A DNA stretch of 64,000 nucleotides from Okapia johnstoni. Taxonomy: Eukaryota > Chordata > Mammalia > Artiodactyla > Giraffidae. The translations under genes were made by a program, and so were the position numbers. The stretch is from the NCBI GenBank assembly GCA_024291935.2, contig CM044322.1, positions 70,485,405-70,549,404 on the forward strand, in the 5' to 3' direction. Positions 22,870 to 35,700 of this stretch are shown piece after piece; position 1 is the first letter of the stretch, and the number at the start of each line of letters is the position of its first letter. Below the pieces are notes generated by a model. The model saw only the letters and a list, made by a program, of their open reading frames with translations. It had not been told where the DNA came from and made no database searches.

Positions 22870-24940
22870 AACTGTTCTAATTCCAGACTTCCCTCCAGCC
22901 AGGCCTGTATATTGCCTCCCAGCAAAATCCTGCTCCCTTTAAATCTCAGCCCTCATACCTGCCTGAGACAAGGGATGCTGAGATGAGTGAAGCCTCAAGG
23001 TGGCATGAGACAATGACATGGCTTCAGAGGACCCCTGCTATTGCGATAAAAACATTGCCACGGAGACCGGAGACCGCAGGTGTCTGGGTGGCCTCAGTGC
23101 TCTCTCCTCCCCCAGGCTGTGTCCCATCACGGCTGTGGCATCTTCTCTACCAGCCAAGCAAGTTAAGCTGGACTCAGAAGTGTCCTTCTGTACTTGTCAG
23201 TGGTTGGGGGTGAAGGTGGGTTGGTCCTCCTTTGGAGGGTTAGGAGTGGAGGGTATGATCACTCAGAATTGCCTGAGGAACTGTCTCATCCAAAAGCTAT
23301 ATGGATAGTTGATATCTTGACTGGGTCTAGTAGTGGAAGGGGCTTCACTTTACCAGGCCCTCATTTTGAAAGGCTGTGAATGGACCACCTGGTCTTTTTC
23401 CATCACTCCTCCATGACTCCGTGATGGGCACCCTTGCCCACCCAGATGTCTGAGCCAGAACTCTTCCTTCAACTCAAGCCAGAGTGTCATCTTGCCATTC
23501 CACCACTCTCCACTCCGGCCCCCACACTCAATCCATCACCATGCCTGTGGGCTCTTCTTCTTAAATCTCCCTCGAAACTGCCTACTTCCATTTCTACAGC
23601 CAGCAGCTTAGTCCAAGCTGTCATCTCTTCTCACCTTGCCCTCTGATCTTGTCTCTACCACTCTTTCACTCACGCTTCTCCAGCCACCCTGACTTTCTTG
23701 ATGTCCCAGGTGCACATGGCCATCCCTGGCCACCCATTCTAGAAATTAGGCCCTTCCCTCCCACGTCCTTCTCTGTCACATGTCAGCCTCATTATCACAC
23801 TCTTAAATCCTCTCCTTCACTTCATTTGCTTGTTTGTCTGCTTTCCCCTGCAGGGGCATAAGCTCTATCAAGGCAGGAACCCCATCTGCTTTATTTACCC
23901 TTAGATCCACAGCACCAAGGACAGTGCCAGGCATGTGGTGGAACTCAGGAAATGTTTGTTGAAGGAATGAATGAATCAGTGAGTGAACAGTTTGCTACCT
24001 CCTCATAGTAGCCCAGCCCTGCCCCACTCTTGTCTTTCCGTCACATTTAGAGGCATCTTCCTCCAACACTGGTGTCACCATGTCATTCCTTTGCTCAGAG
24101 CCCTTTGGTGACAGGCAAAATGTTGGCAACTGTTGAAGCAGTGTGAAGGGTATGTGTGGATTTTATCATACTTTTACTTTACTTGCTTGTAATTTACTAC
24201 TGTTTGAGACCATTTAAAATAAATTGAGTTTGAAAACTGTGGAAGCAAAAAAAATTATAAAACCTTCATTGGCTCCCACTGTCCTCAGGGTAAAGCCTTG
24301 GTGCTCCTTCTTCTCACTCCCTTCACTCTCCAGCCTCTACCAGGCTTCCAGCCTCACCCTCAGCTGTCACCTCATTGCTTTGCACATTGAGAGGATGCCC
24401 GTGAAACAGCCACACTTGTTAGCATCCGGAAGACTCAGAATTCACTGGAACAGTTTTCTGTTTTCATTTTACAAGTATAGAATTGTAGATTTGTGTGTGT
24501 GTCTGTCTGTGTCTGTGTGCGTGGCTACTGGAAAGTAGGGTCAGCTTGGAGCTTCTCCTGCAAGGACTGTAAAATATATTTAGGCCATTAGGGTTTCCAT
24601 CTCTTTTAGCCTCATTCTTAGTTCCATTTTATGCTCCTGCTTGTTCTTTTCTTCCTTTGCTTCTACCTTGATTATCTTTCTATGCTTGTCTTCAAACCTT
24701 TGCATATACAGAGCCTCCTTTAAGCTGTGGGAATTCACCTCTCCTTTGTTTTAGGGGCAGGAATGGATGTCCCACCATGCCCTCTTCATCTTGGTTTGTC
24801 TCATCTTTTATTAAATTTGGTCTCTCTTTTGCAAGTTGTTCCTTCCACTGAACAACAGTCTCTTCCTGTGATGTGAGCCCATTCCCTCCAGTGCATTCTC
24901 TCTCTCAAATGTCCCTTAGAGTAAAAGCAGATCCCTGACT
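22870..24940. other. Non-coding stretch with L2 relics
   Basis: No exon is recognised. Old L2-like LINE material is suggested at 23.42-23.98 kb, ending in 'agcaccaaggacagtgcc...aaatgtttgttgaa', the typical L2 3' end. Similar material lies near 24.06-24.12 and 24.27-24.40 kb. A degenerate TG/TC microsatellite lies at 24.49-24.53 kb. Confidence 0.5.
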
Positions 24941-24942
24941 GG

Positions 24943-25646
24943 CCTTTTTATTTAAATTCATTATCATCCATAGGCATACAAATCCCCTCCTTCCTGAACC
25001 TCCTTCCCACCTCCCACCCCATCCCACTGTTCTAAGTTGTCACAGAGTACTTGCTTGAGCACCCTACATCATAGAGCAGCTTCTCACTGGCTATCTGTTT
25101 TACACATAGTAATGCATGTGTTTCTACGCTACTCTCTCAATTTGTCCCATCCTCCCCTTCCCACACTGTGTCCACAAGTCTGCTGTCTATTATGACATTT
25201 CCATTGCTGCCCTGCAAATAGGTACATCAGTACCATCTTTCTAGATTCCATATACATGCGTTAGTATATGATATTCTTTCTCTCTCTGACTTACTTCACT
25301 CTGTATCATAGGCTCTGGGTTCATCCACCTCATTAGAACTGACTCAGATGTGTTCCTGTTTATGACTGAGTAATATTCTGTAGTATATATGTACCACAGC
25401 TTCTTTATCCAGTCATCTGTTGATGGACATCTAGGTTGCTTCCATGTCCTAGCTGTTTTAAACAGTGCTGAGATGAACAGTGGGGTACATATGTCTTTTT
25501 CAATCATGATTTCCTCAGAGTATATGCCCAGTAGTGGGATTGTTGGGTCATATAATAGTTTTACTCCTCATTTCTTAAGGAATCTCCATATTGTTCTCCA
25601 TAGTGACTGTATCAATTTACACTCCCACCAACAGTGCAAGAGGGTT
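24943..25646 (-). mobile_element. L1 LINE 3' segment (left arm of a twin-primed insertion)
   Basis: The minus strand encodes the L1 ORF2 C-terminal motif series, with recognisable 'TEYYSVI' and 'SEVSQREKEYHI' words (25507-25241). 3' UTR sequence extends left to a T-rich end near 24.94 kb. At about 25646 the element switches strand and continues as the upstream ORF2 segment on the plus strand. The element is dead, with internal stops. Confidence 0.85.
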
Positions 25647-26172
25647 AAGACTACTACAAAGCTACAGTCACCAAGACAACATGATACTGGCACAAAAACA
25701 GAAATGTAGACCAATGGAATAGGACCAGAAGCCCAGAGATAAACCCATGTACTCAGGGGCACCTTGTCTTTGACACAAGAGGCAAGAATATACAACGGAG
25801 AAAAGATAGTCTCTTCAATAAGTGGTGCCGGGAAAACTGGACAGCATGAACACTTCCTAACACCATACACACAGATAAACTCAAAATGGATTAGAGGCAT
25901 AAATGTAAGACCAGAAAATATAAAACTTTTAGAGGAAAACATAGGCAGAATACTCGATGACATACATCACAGCAAGATCCCCTATGAGCCACCGTCTAGA
26001 GGAGTGGAAACTAAAACAAAAGTAAACAAGTGGGACCTAATTAAATGCTTTTGCACAGCAAAGGAAACTGGAAACAAGGTGAAAAGACAACCCTCAGAAT
26101 GGGAGAGGGTAAGAAGTGAAACAACTGATAAAGGATTAATCTCCAAAATACACAAGCAGCCTGACAAAATAT
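25647..26172 (+). mobile_element. L1 LINE ORF2 segment (inverted arm of the same insertion)
   Basis: The plus-strand translation (25764-26219) shows the L1 ORF2 late region: 'INSKWIRGI', then 'NVRPENIKLLEENIGRIL', then 'FCTAKETGNKVKRQPSEWE'. In an intact L1 this lies just 5' of the segment on the left arm. Opposite orientation of adjacent 5' and 3' pieces is the signature of twin priming. Confidence 0.85.
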
Positions 26173-27059
26173 ACGAGCGGGTCTTTAAAGGAGGACAAGC
26201 TACCTGCAGTTTCCCCTAATTCACAGAAGAAAGGTGGGCTGTGACACTAAGTGAGGTCGGCAGATGCCCTAACACACCGTGTCCCCTCCCCACCAATAGC
26301 CCTGCGATAGGACCCTGCTGCTTCTGCAGAGTAATGGGGCTATACTCACAGCTCACACTTTTGAGTCCTTGCTGTGGGCACTACTGAAAACAGTGCAGTA
26401 AATACTAGAAGTGCATTACCTCAGTCCTGGGGCATTCTGTGGAGAAGGTAATTTTATTCTATTTCCATTTCACAGATGTGAAAGTCAGGCCCCAGGATCC
26501 CAGAGCTTAGAGTAGGTGGCAGGTCCAGGATAGAAGCAGAGGCAGCCTGGCCCCTGAGTCCACTCCTGATCGCTCTGAGTTTGTCTCTAAGTTCCTCCGG
26601 AGGGTCCCGAGCTCCTGGCTGAGACTCTGGCAGTCCGCAGCCTCCCTTCATTGCCTTTGCTACCGTTTATTATCATTTCATGGGGAGACTAGGGTGAAGG
26701 ACCCCCACACGTCTCCCTCCCTACGGCTGCTCTTCCCCTGCAGTGCATCTTGTCCTGCACTGTCAGATCAGTCTTTCCGACAGTCAGGAACCTCCAGGGA
26801 CAACCCATCGTTGTCATCAGAGAGCCCCAGAATGGGAGGATCCTGGAGGCAGAAGGGACCTAGGGCCCTACACCTTTGTAGGAAATCGTAGGGCTCTCTT
26901 GTCCAACTGTGTCCATCCCTATGTAAAGCAAATCCTTTGCTGAAGCTGGTCTGCTCTAATCCCCATTCCTACTCTAAGTCTTTGCTCGTAATGTGTCTGT
27001 CCTTGCCTGGAATGCCCAACCTTCTGCTTCTGCCTATTCACACCTTACTTGTTTAGTAG

Positions 27060-27183
27060 GTTCCAGCAACCCACTCCAGTACTCTTGCCTGGAGAATCTC
27101 TTGGACAGAGGAGCCTGGTGGGCTACAGTCCATGGGGTTGCAGAGTTGGACATGACTGAGCAACTGACATACACACACACACA
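27060..27183 (+). mobile_element. Bov-A SINE fragment
   Basis: This partial sense Bov-A unit lies inside older L2-like sequence. It begins at 'ccagcaacccactccagtac', then 'gcctggagaatc' and 'gagcctggtgggctac', and ends in an AC-rich tail. The tRNA-like head is absent. Confidence 0.88.
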
Positions 27184-30100
27184 GTCAGAGTTTCACCTTC
27201 TCCAGGAAGCTCTCCCTGAACACCTCCCACTCCTAACCAGAGGTGATTTTTTTTCCCCTCTGCTTCTGAACTTCTGCAACATTTATGGGTACTATGTTGG
27301 TATCCAATTATGAACTTTGACTACTTACTTTTTATCTTATGTGTTTGGAGTTTGTTTCTTCATGGAGGCATAATCTCTTTGAAGACAAAAATCACATTTT
27401 AGATCTCTTTCTGTTGTCCACAGATTATCCAAAATTTTTTGCACAAGAGTTATGCACAATAAATCTCACATAGAAGACCTACAGGATACCAGAAAGGGAG
27501 TGCAGATAATAATTTGTCGGCATCTAAGAGCTGGTTTGTCTTCATAACAGAACTAGAGGATAGATTCATTTCAGTTCTAAGAAGCAGTACAGAGAACAGG
27601 GTAGATGGGTAGCTTCCTAACTTTACATAGCAGTGAAATTCTGCCTTTAAAAGCAATCTTCATAGGAGCCCAATATGCAAAGCTGGCAGAGGCAGAATAG
27701 TTCTGACTGCCTTGGAGTGTGGCTACTCTGTGCTCCCCACCCCCTCTATGGCAGCTTGGAAGAAATCCTGGGGATGGAGTATTATATCTTGAAAACCACT
27801 GGGAACAATCCATCTTGTCTTACTTCACATAAGCAGCATTTACTAACTTGGGTGCTGAAAGAAGAGACAGTATGCACTCAATCTCATTGAAAACATATTT
27901 GCTTTGTGTTTATAAAATGGCAACTAAGTAACTTTCTTCTCTTTGTTTCACACAAATTTGGTTTTGTTTTTTTCCGTTAGCCTTGTTCATGCCTTATTCT
28001 CCTGAGGAGAAGATGCTTCTGCCAGAGCCCTCACTACATTTGGTTAAACAATTGTTCACTCCTCTGTTGTCCCCATTAAAGAGGCAGCTTCTTGAAAGCA
28101 GTCTCTCTGCCTTACCCATCTTCTCTTCTTCAGTCTAACAGGGTGTCTGGTGTGCAGTAGGTGTTCAGTAAGTGATCTCCCAAGGGACCTGAGTCTCCAG
28201 CTTCACACTCAGCACCTCCCCTCTCAGTGCTCCCCTCTTCCCCTGCCCAACTATCATGGGCTCCAGGAATATTAGTTAATTTTAATATTAGCCTAAGAAA
28301 GATTAATTAGGAAGGCAAATTTGCTCTTAAAAGTATAATTAATTCCAAAGCCAAACAGAGGAGAGTTATGCAGACTCTGCCCTACCAACTCATTCTCTAC
28401 TCAGACTCAAAATGAAATTGTATCAAATGCATAAATGCATCGTCCTCAACCCAGTGTCAAACACAGTCATGCCATGCACTGCTTGTGAACTTCCAAACGT
28501 GCGTAGAGGTGAAGGATTAACTCCTTGGCATGGGCCACAGAACTCTTCATAATTGGCCCAACCTGTCCACCAGGCTCATTTCCTTCTTGCTCACCACACC
28601 CCAGGATGACGGTCCCCAGCTCTCTTTTTATAGAGCAAACTATGGCTTATTCTAGAAGCCTCAGCCCAAATGAAACTTTCAGCCCTTAGAAACTTCCAAT
28701 TCTGGGCTCCTGGAACACTCTGTTAACAGTTTATCTTATTTTCTTGATATTATTGCTTTTTTTTCTCTTTAAGGGAATGAGCTCCTTAAAAGGACTGTGG
28801 GTTTTGCATCTTTGTATTTTCTCTTCTCTGTCTCCCTAATTTAGGCTAAGCATAAAGTCTATCCTATAGGAGATGACCAATAAATATTTGTTGAAAGAAA
28901 TTGGTCAGTTCATAATTTCAATAGTGATGCCCACTGGATTAGCTCACTGAAACTCAAATTTCCTCCTTTGTCCCTCAACTTGAAATATCTGAGAAAATGC
29001 CTCAGTTCTCCACTTCCTTGTACCTACCTAGCTGAGGCTCAGAGGCAGGTGGCTTTGGGAGGAAAGTTGGGAGAGAATGGCAAGTGATGCCGACTTCAGC
29101 CTGACAGCTGCTGATCTTTGCTTTAGTCGATTTTCCCCTTTGTAAATGGTTATTGGCAATTGAAACTGCATATCTACTCTCTGCTCCCCTATGTAAATTG
29201 CATTTACATTTAAATTGTGCATTCTTCCAAAGGATGGGGTTAGTAAATAACATCAGATTAAGCTTGAGGAGAGGAAATTGTGCCCCATGTCAAACCTGAG
29301 ACTGAAGTGACATCTGGCTTTTACTATTTCCATTATTTCAGTTTAATAACAGCATGTGGCATTAAAGGGAAAAGAAATTGGATCTACATTTTAATGAAAG
29401 GAGGAAGCTCGCAGAGTTTAGATACCTTATCATGTTGAATACCTAGTCGATTGGCAATTAAAACTTGTTTCCCTGGAGAAATGGAATAAAACATCTTTGC
29501 AGCCATGGAGAGAATAAAACAAAAAACAAGCTAATGACCAGGACTTCACAGATAAAACCAAAGGAAATGGGTGAAGTAAACATCAAAATCAAATATTTCA
29601 GGATATCACAGAGTACAGGAATTTTTAAACAGAATAACACTGAGAATAGAATCATGCATATGCTTCAGATAGAATGGTCTGTGAATAATAGGGAGCTCAA
29701 CCCAATCATATCATCTGGTTAAATTCTTTGTCAACCTAGCTTGTTTTAAGTTCCAGAGGTCTGACCAAGAAAATATTTTAGAAATGCTAGTTTCTTCCCA
29801 AGAGTCTAACTGTTTAAATGGAAGCGGTTCCACCTGCTGGCTGCTTTCTTTGTTTAAAGCAATTCGGGGAAATATAAATAAAATGCTTGTGCATCCTAAT
29901 AACCCAAGCCTATCATTTATTTGCTTTGATTTGAAACAAATGTGTCAATTTTCAAAGCCTTTGTTTGGTAAACCCAGTGTTTAGATGTTGGCAAATGTTT
30001 GCATTGCATGTTTGTTTGGAAATTCATGCTTTATTCACAGACTCGGCAGCCAGAGCCCTTGGAACTGTAGCCTGGGATCCCGCAGTGAGAATCCCTGACT

Positions 30101-30254
30101 ATGCACACAGAGATGCTCAGTCCTTTTCCAGAATCTGCAAAGTGTTGAGATGATAGAATCTCATGGGCAAGTGTAAGTGGGATGGAGACTTCTAAGAAAG
30201 ACACTGGTCGTAGAAACTTTCTGAGTATAGGGCTCATGAAAAATCGAAACAACA

Positions 30255-30500
30255 GACAACATTTATATACTACTTCCTATGTGCCAAGCACTTCATGTGC
30301 CAAACACTTCATATGCCAAGAACTTCATATGCCAAGCACTCAGTGAATCCACGTAACAGCCCTGTGAGGTAGGTACCACTGTCATCCGCATTACAGGTGA
30401 AGAAAAGGAGACACAGTAAGGTTAGTAACTTACCCCACCCAGGGTCACTGAGCTGGTAAGAGACAGAACTGGAATTTGACTCTAGCCAGGCTGGCTCCAC
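30255..30500 (-). repeat. MIR SINE with internal 16-bp tandem expansion
   Basis: The antisense MIR core is evident: 'tatgtgccaagcac', 'aacagccctgtgaggtaggtac' and 'gggtcactgagctggtaagagacagaactggaatttga'. Within it the TGCCAAGCACTTCATR word is present four times in tandem (30282-30345), where ordinary MIR has it once. Confidence 0.85.
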
Positions 30501-32682
30501 TGTCCTCTCAAGCCCTCCCAGTGATTTCCTCCTACCCCTGGTATTTAATGAAGGCATTGTGTTTTCACAAAGTTATATTTTGTCTTGCATAATTGTTTTT
30601 AAAGTCTCAGCAGTATTTTTTGAAATACCCAAGCTAATAGTCTGAGGGTTCTTTGTTAAACAAAATTAAGCAGCAACAACAAAAGCTAGCCGCTGCAATA
30701 TGGATAATAAATAATATCTGTGCCAGAGGTCTTTCAGGAGTGTGCAGAGGATGAAAAGAGATGATTTGAGAGTGCTCTGAAAAGGCCAAAACCATCAAAG
30801 TTCTGAAACATTGTTTATCAAAATACTGACTCTTTTTCCTACATGAGCAGTTCCTTAACAAGTTAATGTGAGTTTCTTCCACCTTCCTAGAGTATATGGC
30901 CAAATTACCCACCTACTACTGTGAGTCTTTTGATGATGGCCTAGACACTTGAGTCTGTTTGATTTCTCCTTTATCTTCCTAATTTCTTAGCACCATTTGG
31001 TTTGGTAACAGATCCTTCTCACTTCCTATGCATGATAGTTTCTCTGCATCCCTTGACATTTTACCATGGCAGTTGGCCTATGAAGTTGACCAGTGCCTCC
31101 TTCTGTTTGAACTCAGGTTAAATTCATCATCTGACTTTCACATCAGTCTGTTGCCAGGGGGATTTCTGATGTCACATGTCAGTATTATGATTACCATAAT
31201 ACTTAACAGGCAAAAAGGGATTGGTTGCTAGTGGAAATCCTTGGGTGAAACTCACCCAGCTTTAGTAACCATCCCAACTGCATAGACTACAGACAACCAT
31301 GTAAACAGGTAAGTGAATTAATCATTCAACTGGATTCTATTTGAATTTTTCTTCCATATGTGTGTTCCCTTTCAGCAATTGTCTACTGTCACTTGAAACT
31401 GACAAGGGCTCTTTTGGAAGTTATTTTGGGAAGGTGGTGAAACAACAGATAGCTGTTCTTGGGAACAAGTGTCATAGGATCTGCCTGAGCTAGCTTCCAG
31501 TTTAAAAAATATCTGAGATGCATCATCCTTTTCCTTCATAACAGTAGGCCATTTACTAGTAGCCTTAAAAGTGTCAATTCAGCTTTTCAAACACATAGGA
31601 AAGAAGGAAACTTACACTTACCAAGTACCTACCATATGCCAGAATGTGACTCTGGTCAAAGTATACCTTTAAGGTGGAGAACTGGTAAATGAGGTTCTTG
31701 AACAACTCTGTTATACATGACAATTCACAGCTTTTTCTAGCTTATATACAATGTTCTTCCTAATTGGACATTGATTGATCACCAATAAAGTTCAAAGTCA
31801 TTACTTAAAATTGGTCCAGATCCTGATATGCTGAATAATTGTCTTGAAGTTGTTTTCACTGCAATATGAAGAAGACTGGAAACGTGGTAGAAATAAGGTA
31901 TAATAAATAAAGATTTGACAAATGCATCTGTCTTTTCAGAGTTTTATTAAGTAGGTGGAAGGTCAGTTTTAAGGGATACAGGGATCAACAAAATAAAACT
32001 GATTGAACCTGAGGTTGTGCAGATTTGGAAAACCATATCAAGACTTGCCTAAATCTATATAAATCAATTTGTGTGCCAGAGAATGAATAGCCGACTTTTT
32101 TTCAAATGCCAATTCAGCAATTACAAAGTCTGCTGGCGGTTAATTAAAAACTACCATCTCGTTATGTTCAGAGTTAAATTATAAGTGTGAAAAGACTACT
32201 GTTTGCAATAACTGAATGCTCTGTACTCTCTGTGCTCTCATCAAAAGGAGGGCAGGGATAAATAACTTTTATTTAACTCACTAAAAAATCTCTCTCAGCT
32301 CTTTCATATTTAATTAACTTATCTTCTCAGAGCTTGTGTCTTACTCAGAACTCCTAAGCAGTGATCAAAATATTTGTTCATTTTGTGTAGAAGATTTTTC
32401 TTACATTAGTTGAGTAGAAAAGTTAGAAATAATTGAACCCCGAAGACACTGGGCAAAGTGAAACCCTACCAGAGCTTTGCATTGAGGCCACTAAACCCAG
32501 AAGAGATTGATGACAGAGAAACAGCAGAAAACGGTGGGTTTTGCTTTATTGACTATGCACCTCCACACCTGTGGAGCCGGGGCTGTAAGCACTTTTGTGG
32601 GCTGGTAAAATTTCAGTTCTCATTTATTTGTAAGTCTCATTTATAACTTAATGTTTTGCTATCTTAAGGATTCCACTGTCAG

Positions 32683-32786
32683 AAGAGACCAAACTTTTGT
32701 CACCATGGTGGAGGTGAAGTGTCTGAGTGATAATGAATTACAGACTGAACTCGACAAACTTGGATTTTCACCTGGCCCAATACTAC
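32683..32786 (+). CDS. LEMD1: LEMD1 exon with start codon (LEM domain, first half)
   Basis: The acceptor TTCCACTGTCAG ends at 32682. A 22-nt 5' UTR piece is followed by ATG at 32705 in a strong context (caccATGg). It codes for 27 residues plus one base: [20 protein letters not shown], then FSPGPIL. This is helix 1 and the start of the loop of the LEM fold. The best donor in frame is GTACGT at 32787. A competing GTATGT lies 4 nt downstream at 32791 and would shift the frame. The start is fixed by match to the known LEMD1 N-terminus (MVDVKCLSD in human). Confidence 0.95.
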
Positions 32787-35700
32787 GTACGTATGTGGCA
32801 ATTACTAGAGACTACTCAATGATTACTTGTGAGCTACTCCAAAGGCTAAAAATTATTTGTAGTGGAAAGAACATATGCAATAAAAAACATTAAAATAGAA
32901 ATAGGAAAAAAATTTAAAACCCAGAAAACCGTATAGAAGGAAGAGACCATAAGTAACCCAGTTCTTATTCACAGTTTACTGAAGAGAAAGTATTGGTATT
33001 TTACAATCGTGAAAAGCTAGTTACTCTTGATTATATCACCCTGGGCTCTTTTTACATTTCTAGTATGTGCACCATGTTAACTGTTTATGTATTGTCCATA
33101 TTTCCCATAAATAGGATGTATGACTTTTTCAGTCTTGTTCTCCAATGTACACGACATGTAACTCTGTGGCCAGTCCACAGAAGCCCCACCTTAAGTGTTG
33201 GTGGAAGGAAAGGAGTGAGTCCAGGAGGTATGGGGTCCACCTTATTGTAAAAGCCACAATTTCCCAATAATGTAAGGTACAAGAATAAAAATCTAAGTTG
33301 TGTAATATTTTGAATCCAATGAGATCACATACACAGAGTGACTTAACTGCTCTCCACATTCTTTCTCAGCTTCCACCAGAAAAGTGTATGAAAAGAAGTT
33401 AGCACAATTGTTGGTCTCAACTCCCTGTGCACCACCCAAGAAGAATGGACCCGGAGAACAGGACAGAGCTCAGGACAATGATGACAGTGAAGGTACCATC
33501 AGAAGCTGGACTGTAGATAGCAGCTACGCACTTATTCACACCTTGTACGGTATGATTTAGGCAGCCTTAAATGCTATGCCAGGTGACCTGTGAAATAGCC
33601 CTGCAGCCTGTTTGCACACAGAGCCAAAACATAGGCCCCTGGGCTGCAAGAGGAATCTATTAACTCCGCATCCACATTCATGCCAGTGACTCAGTGGGTG
33701 GACTGTTGGGAAAAGGACTGGTCAATTTGCACATTCTGTTACTAATCAGAGCCAACTCTGTATTTGATTTCTAAAACCAGAAGTTCCAACAGGTAATTTC
33801 CTAGTCTCCTTTGAGGTCTCAACCTCTGCTTTGCCTCAGGCAATAAATTTGACAATTATTTTCTTCAGACTAAATGATTCCACGCCCATTCAGACATATG
33901 AACCAGATTGTACCTCCCCAAAGTTCTCCTGTGCCTACTGCCTTCCTGATTTAATGGGGGTTGACCACAACTGATCTCTTCCAGGCTCCAGGCTGGGTAG
34001 GGAGTGGTGAACTCTGGGATTCGTGGTTTTTCTTTTCAGGGGCCCCTTCCCCATGTGTACAGTTCTCCTGCAGGAGTGTCTAGTTTAGGCTCTGAAGGGG
34101 TGGGCTTTAAGATTCCCACAATGCATTCTGAGGCTTTTTTTGTTTAATAAACATTTATTAGCAGTCCTATGTGAACCACAGTAAAACAAAAGGAACTATC
34201 ATTTATTGAAGACCATCAGTGCATTTCTGCCCTAACATACATGATCTCATTTAACCTTCACAATACTTAGGTCAAGTTCAGAGAGGCCAAGTAACTAGCT
34301 TAACATATAGCTAGGAAGTGGCCCCAGAAAATAAACTCCCAATAGAATGTGCCATGAAGAGCAAGGCCCATCCATCTTCTTTATCACTATGTGTCCAGGT
34401 CCTGGAACAATGCTGCGCACACACTAGGAAATCACTCTACACTTTTCTCATAATTTTCATTATGAGGATGGACATATGACATTTTTGTCCATGTCTGACC
34501 TACAAAAAATGGAAATTTCATATAGTTCAAATTAAGAACTCAACCAACAATGTAAATGCCTGGGGCCCCCTGAAGAATCCCCTGGAATGCCTGGTATTGG
34601 TGGTGGCACAGACCCTGAGAGCTTTCCCTGAGTCTGGCATGACCTCATTTGGAAATGGCAGCAGAGCTTGGGGACAGACCTCACTGGCCCCTGAGCAGAG
34701 TAGTTAGCATGGGGGTCCCTCAGGACAAAAGGCTCCTGCAGAGTTTTTTGGAGGTGGGATGTGTTCAGAGTCTTGACCCAGATCTGGGACTGCCTCTGTT
34801 CCCTGCCAGAGACAGGAGCTGAAGGGACCTGACCAGCCCTCTGATGAAACGCAGTGTCAGCCTAGAAGATTCCAGAGAGGAAGGCTTGTACGCTCACTGC
34901 TCATGACTGCCCACGACTGCAGGTCAGAGCTACACAACCAAGCTGTTGTGGTCTCAAGCCAAGTCATCCTGGTTCTCAGAAGGCAGGTTCTCCACAGAGG
35001 TACATTTATGCGAGGTCTAGGAGGGAGCTGGACCTTCGGTTTGCAAGATTTGCTATTGCTTTACTGTCCATCCGACACTAGCCAACTGCAGGCAATCAGG
35101 TCAGAGTAGAAGCTCTGGTTCAGTCCTGCTCTTGTAATGCAAGAGTCAATGGCTGGTGGGTAATACAAGTAGAAAACCTGCTTCTCAACGTCAGGTCTGA
35201 ATTAGACATTTGAATCTGCCCATTGGATGAGTTTCATAGACCCTGGTGCCGTTAGAATGCAGGGGTTGTCATGGACTTCTTGAGGTCTTGTGGACATTCG
35301 GCCTTGGGCATTTCACAGAAACACGCAGTTCTGGGGTGGGGTTGTGGTGGAGGGGGCAGGGCAGCACCAGACCTGAAGCTGAGCATTAGGTCGTCTGAAC
35401 ATTGAGTGGATGCGGTTTTTCTCATTCTCACTCACTGTGCTGGCATTCAGTAAATCTAACCTCTTCAGGGGCCTCCCTGGTGGCTCAGAGGGTAAAGCGT
35501 CTGCCTGCAATGTGCGAGACCCAAGTTCGATTCCTGGGTGGGGAAGATGCCCTGGAGAAGGAAATGGCAACCCACTCCAGTACTCTTACCTGGAAAACCC
35601 CATGGACAGAGAAGCCTGGTGGGTTACAGTCCATGGACTCGCAAAAAGTCCGACTCACTAAGTGACTTCACTTTCACTTTCACTTTTCACAACCTCTTCA

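Larger units (their letters stand above)
26180..32682. other. Non-coding stretch upstream of LEMD1 coding exons
   Basis: No coding exon is recognised. Contents are a MIR relic at about 26.34-26.54 kb, L2-like pieces at 26.95-27.06 and 27.19-27.48 kb split by a SINE, an L2 3' end near 28.84-28.90 kb ('ccaataaatatttgttgaa'), and a MIR with an internal 16-bp tandem expansion at 30.26-30.50 kb. AT-rich unique sequence makes up the rest. Short open frames show no domains. Confidence 0.5.

Noticed and set aside
30282..30345. CRISPR-like array
   Set aside because: Four 16-bp units are directly adjacent with no spacers, inside a mammalian MIR element.
32458..32646. 62-codon open frame just upstream of the LEMD1 start exon
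   Set aside because: It ends before the acceptor at 32682, does not join the LEM frame, and has no known counterpart in LEMD1.
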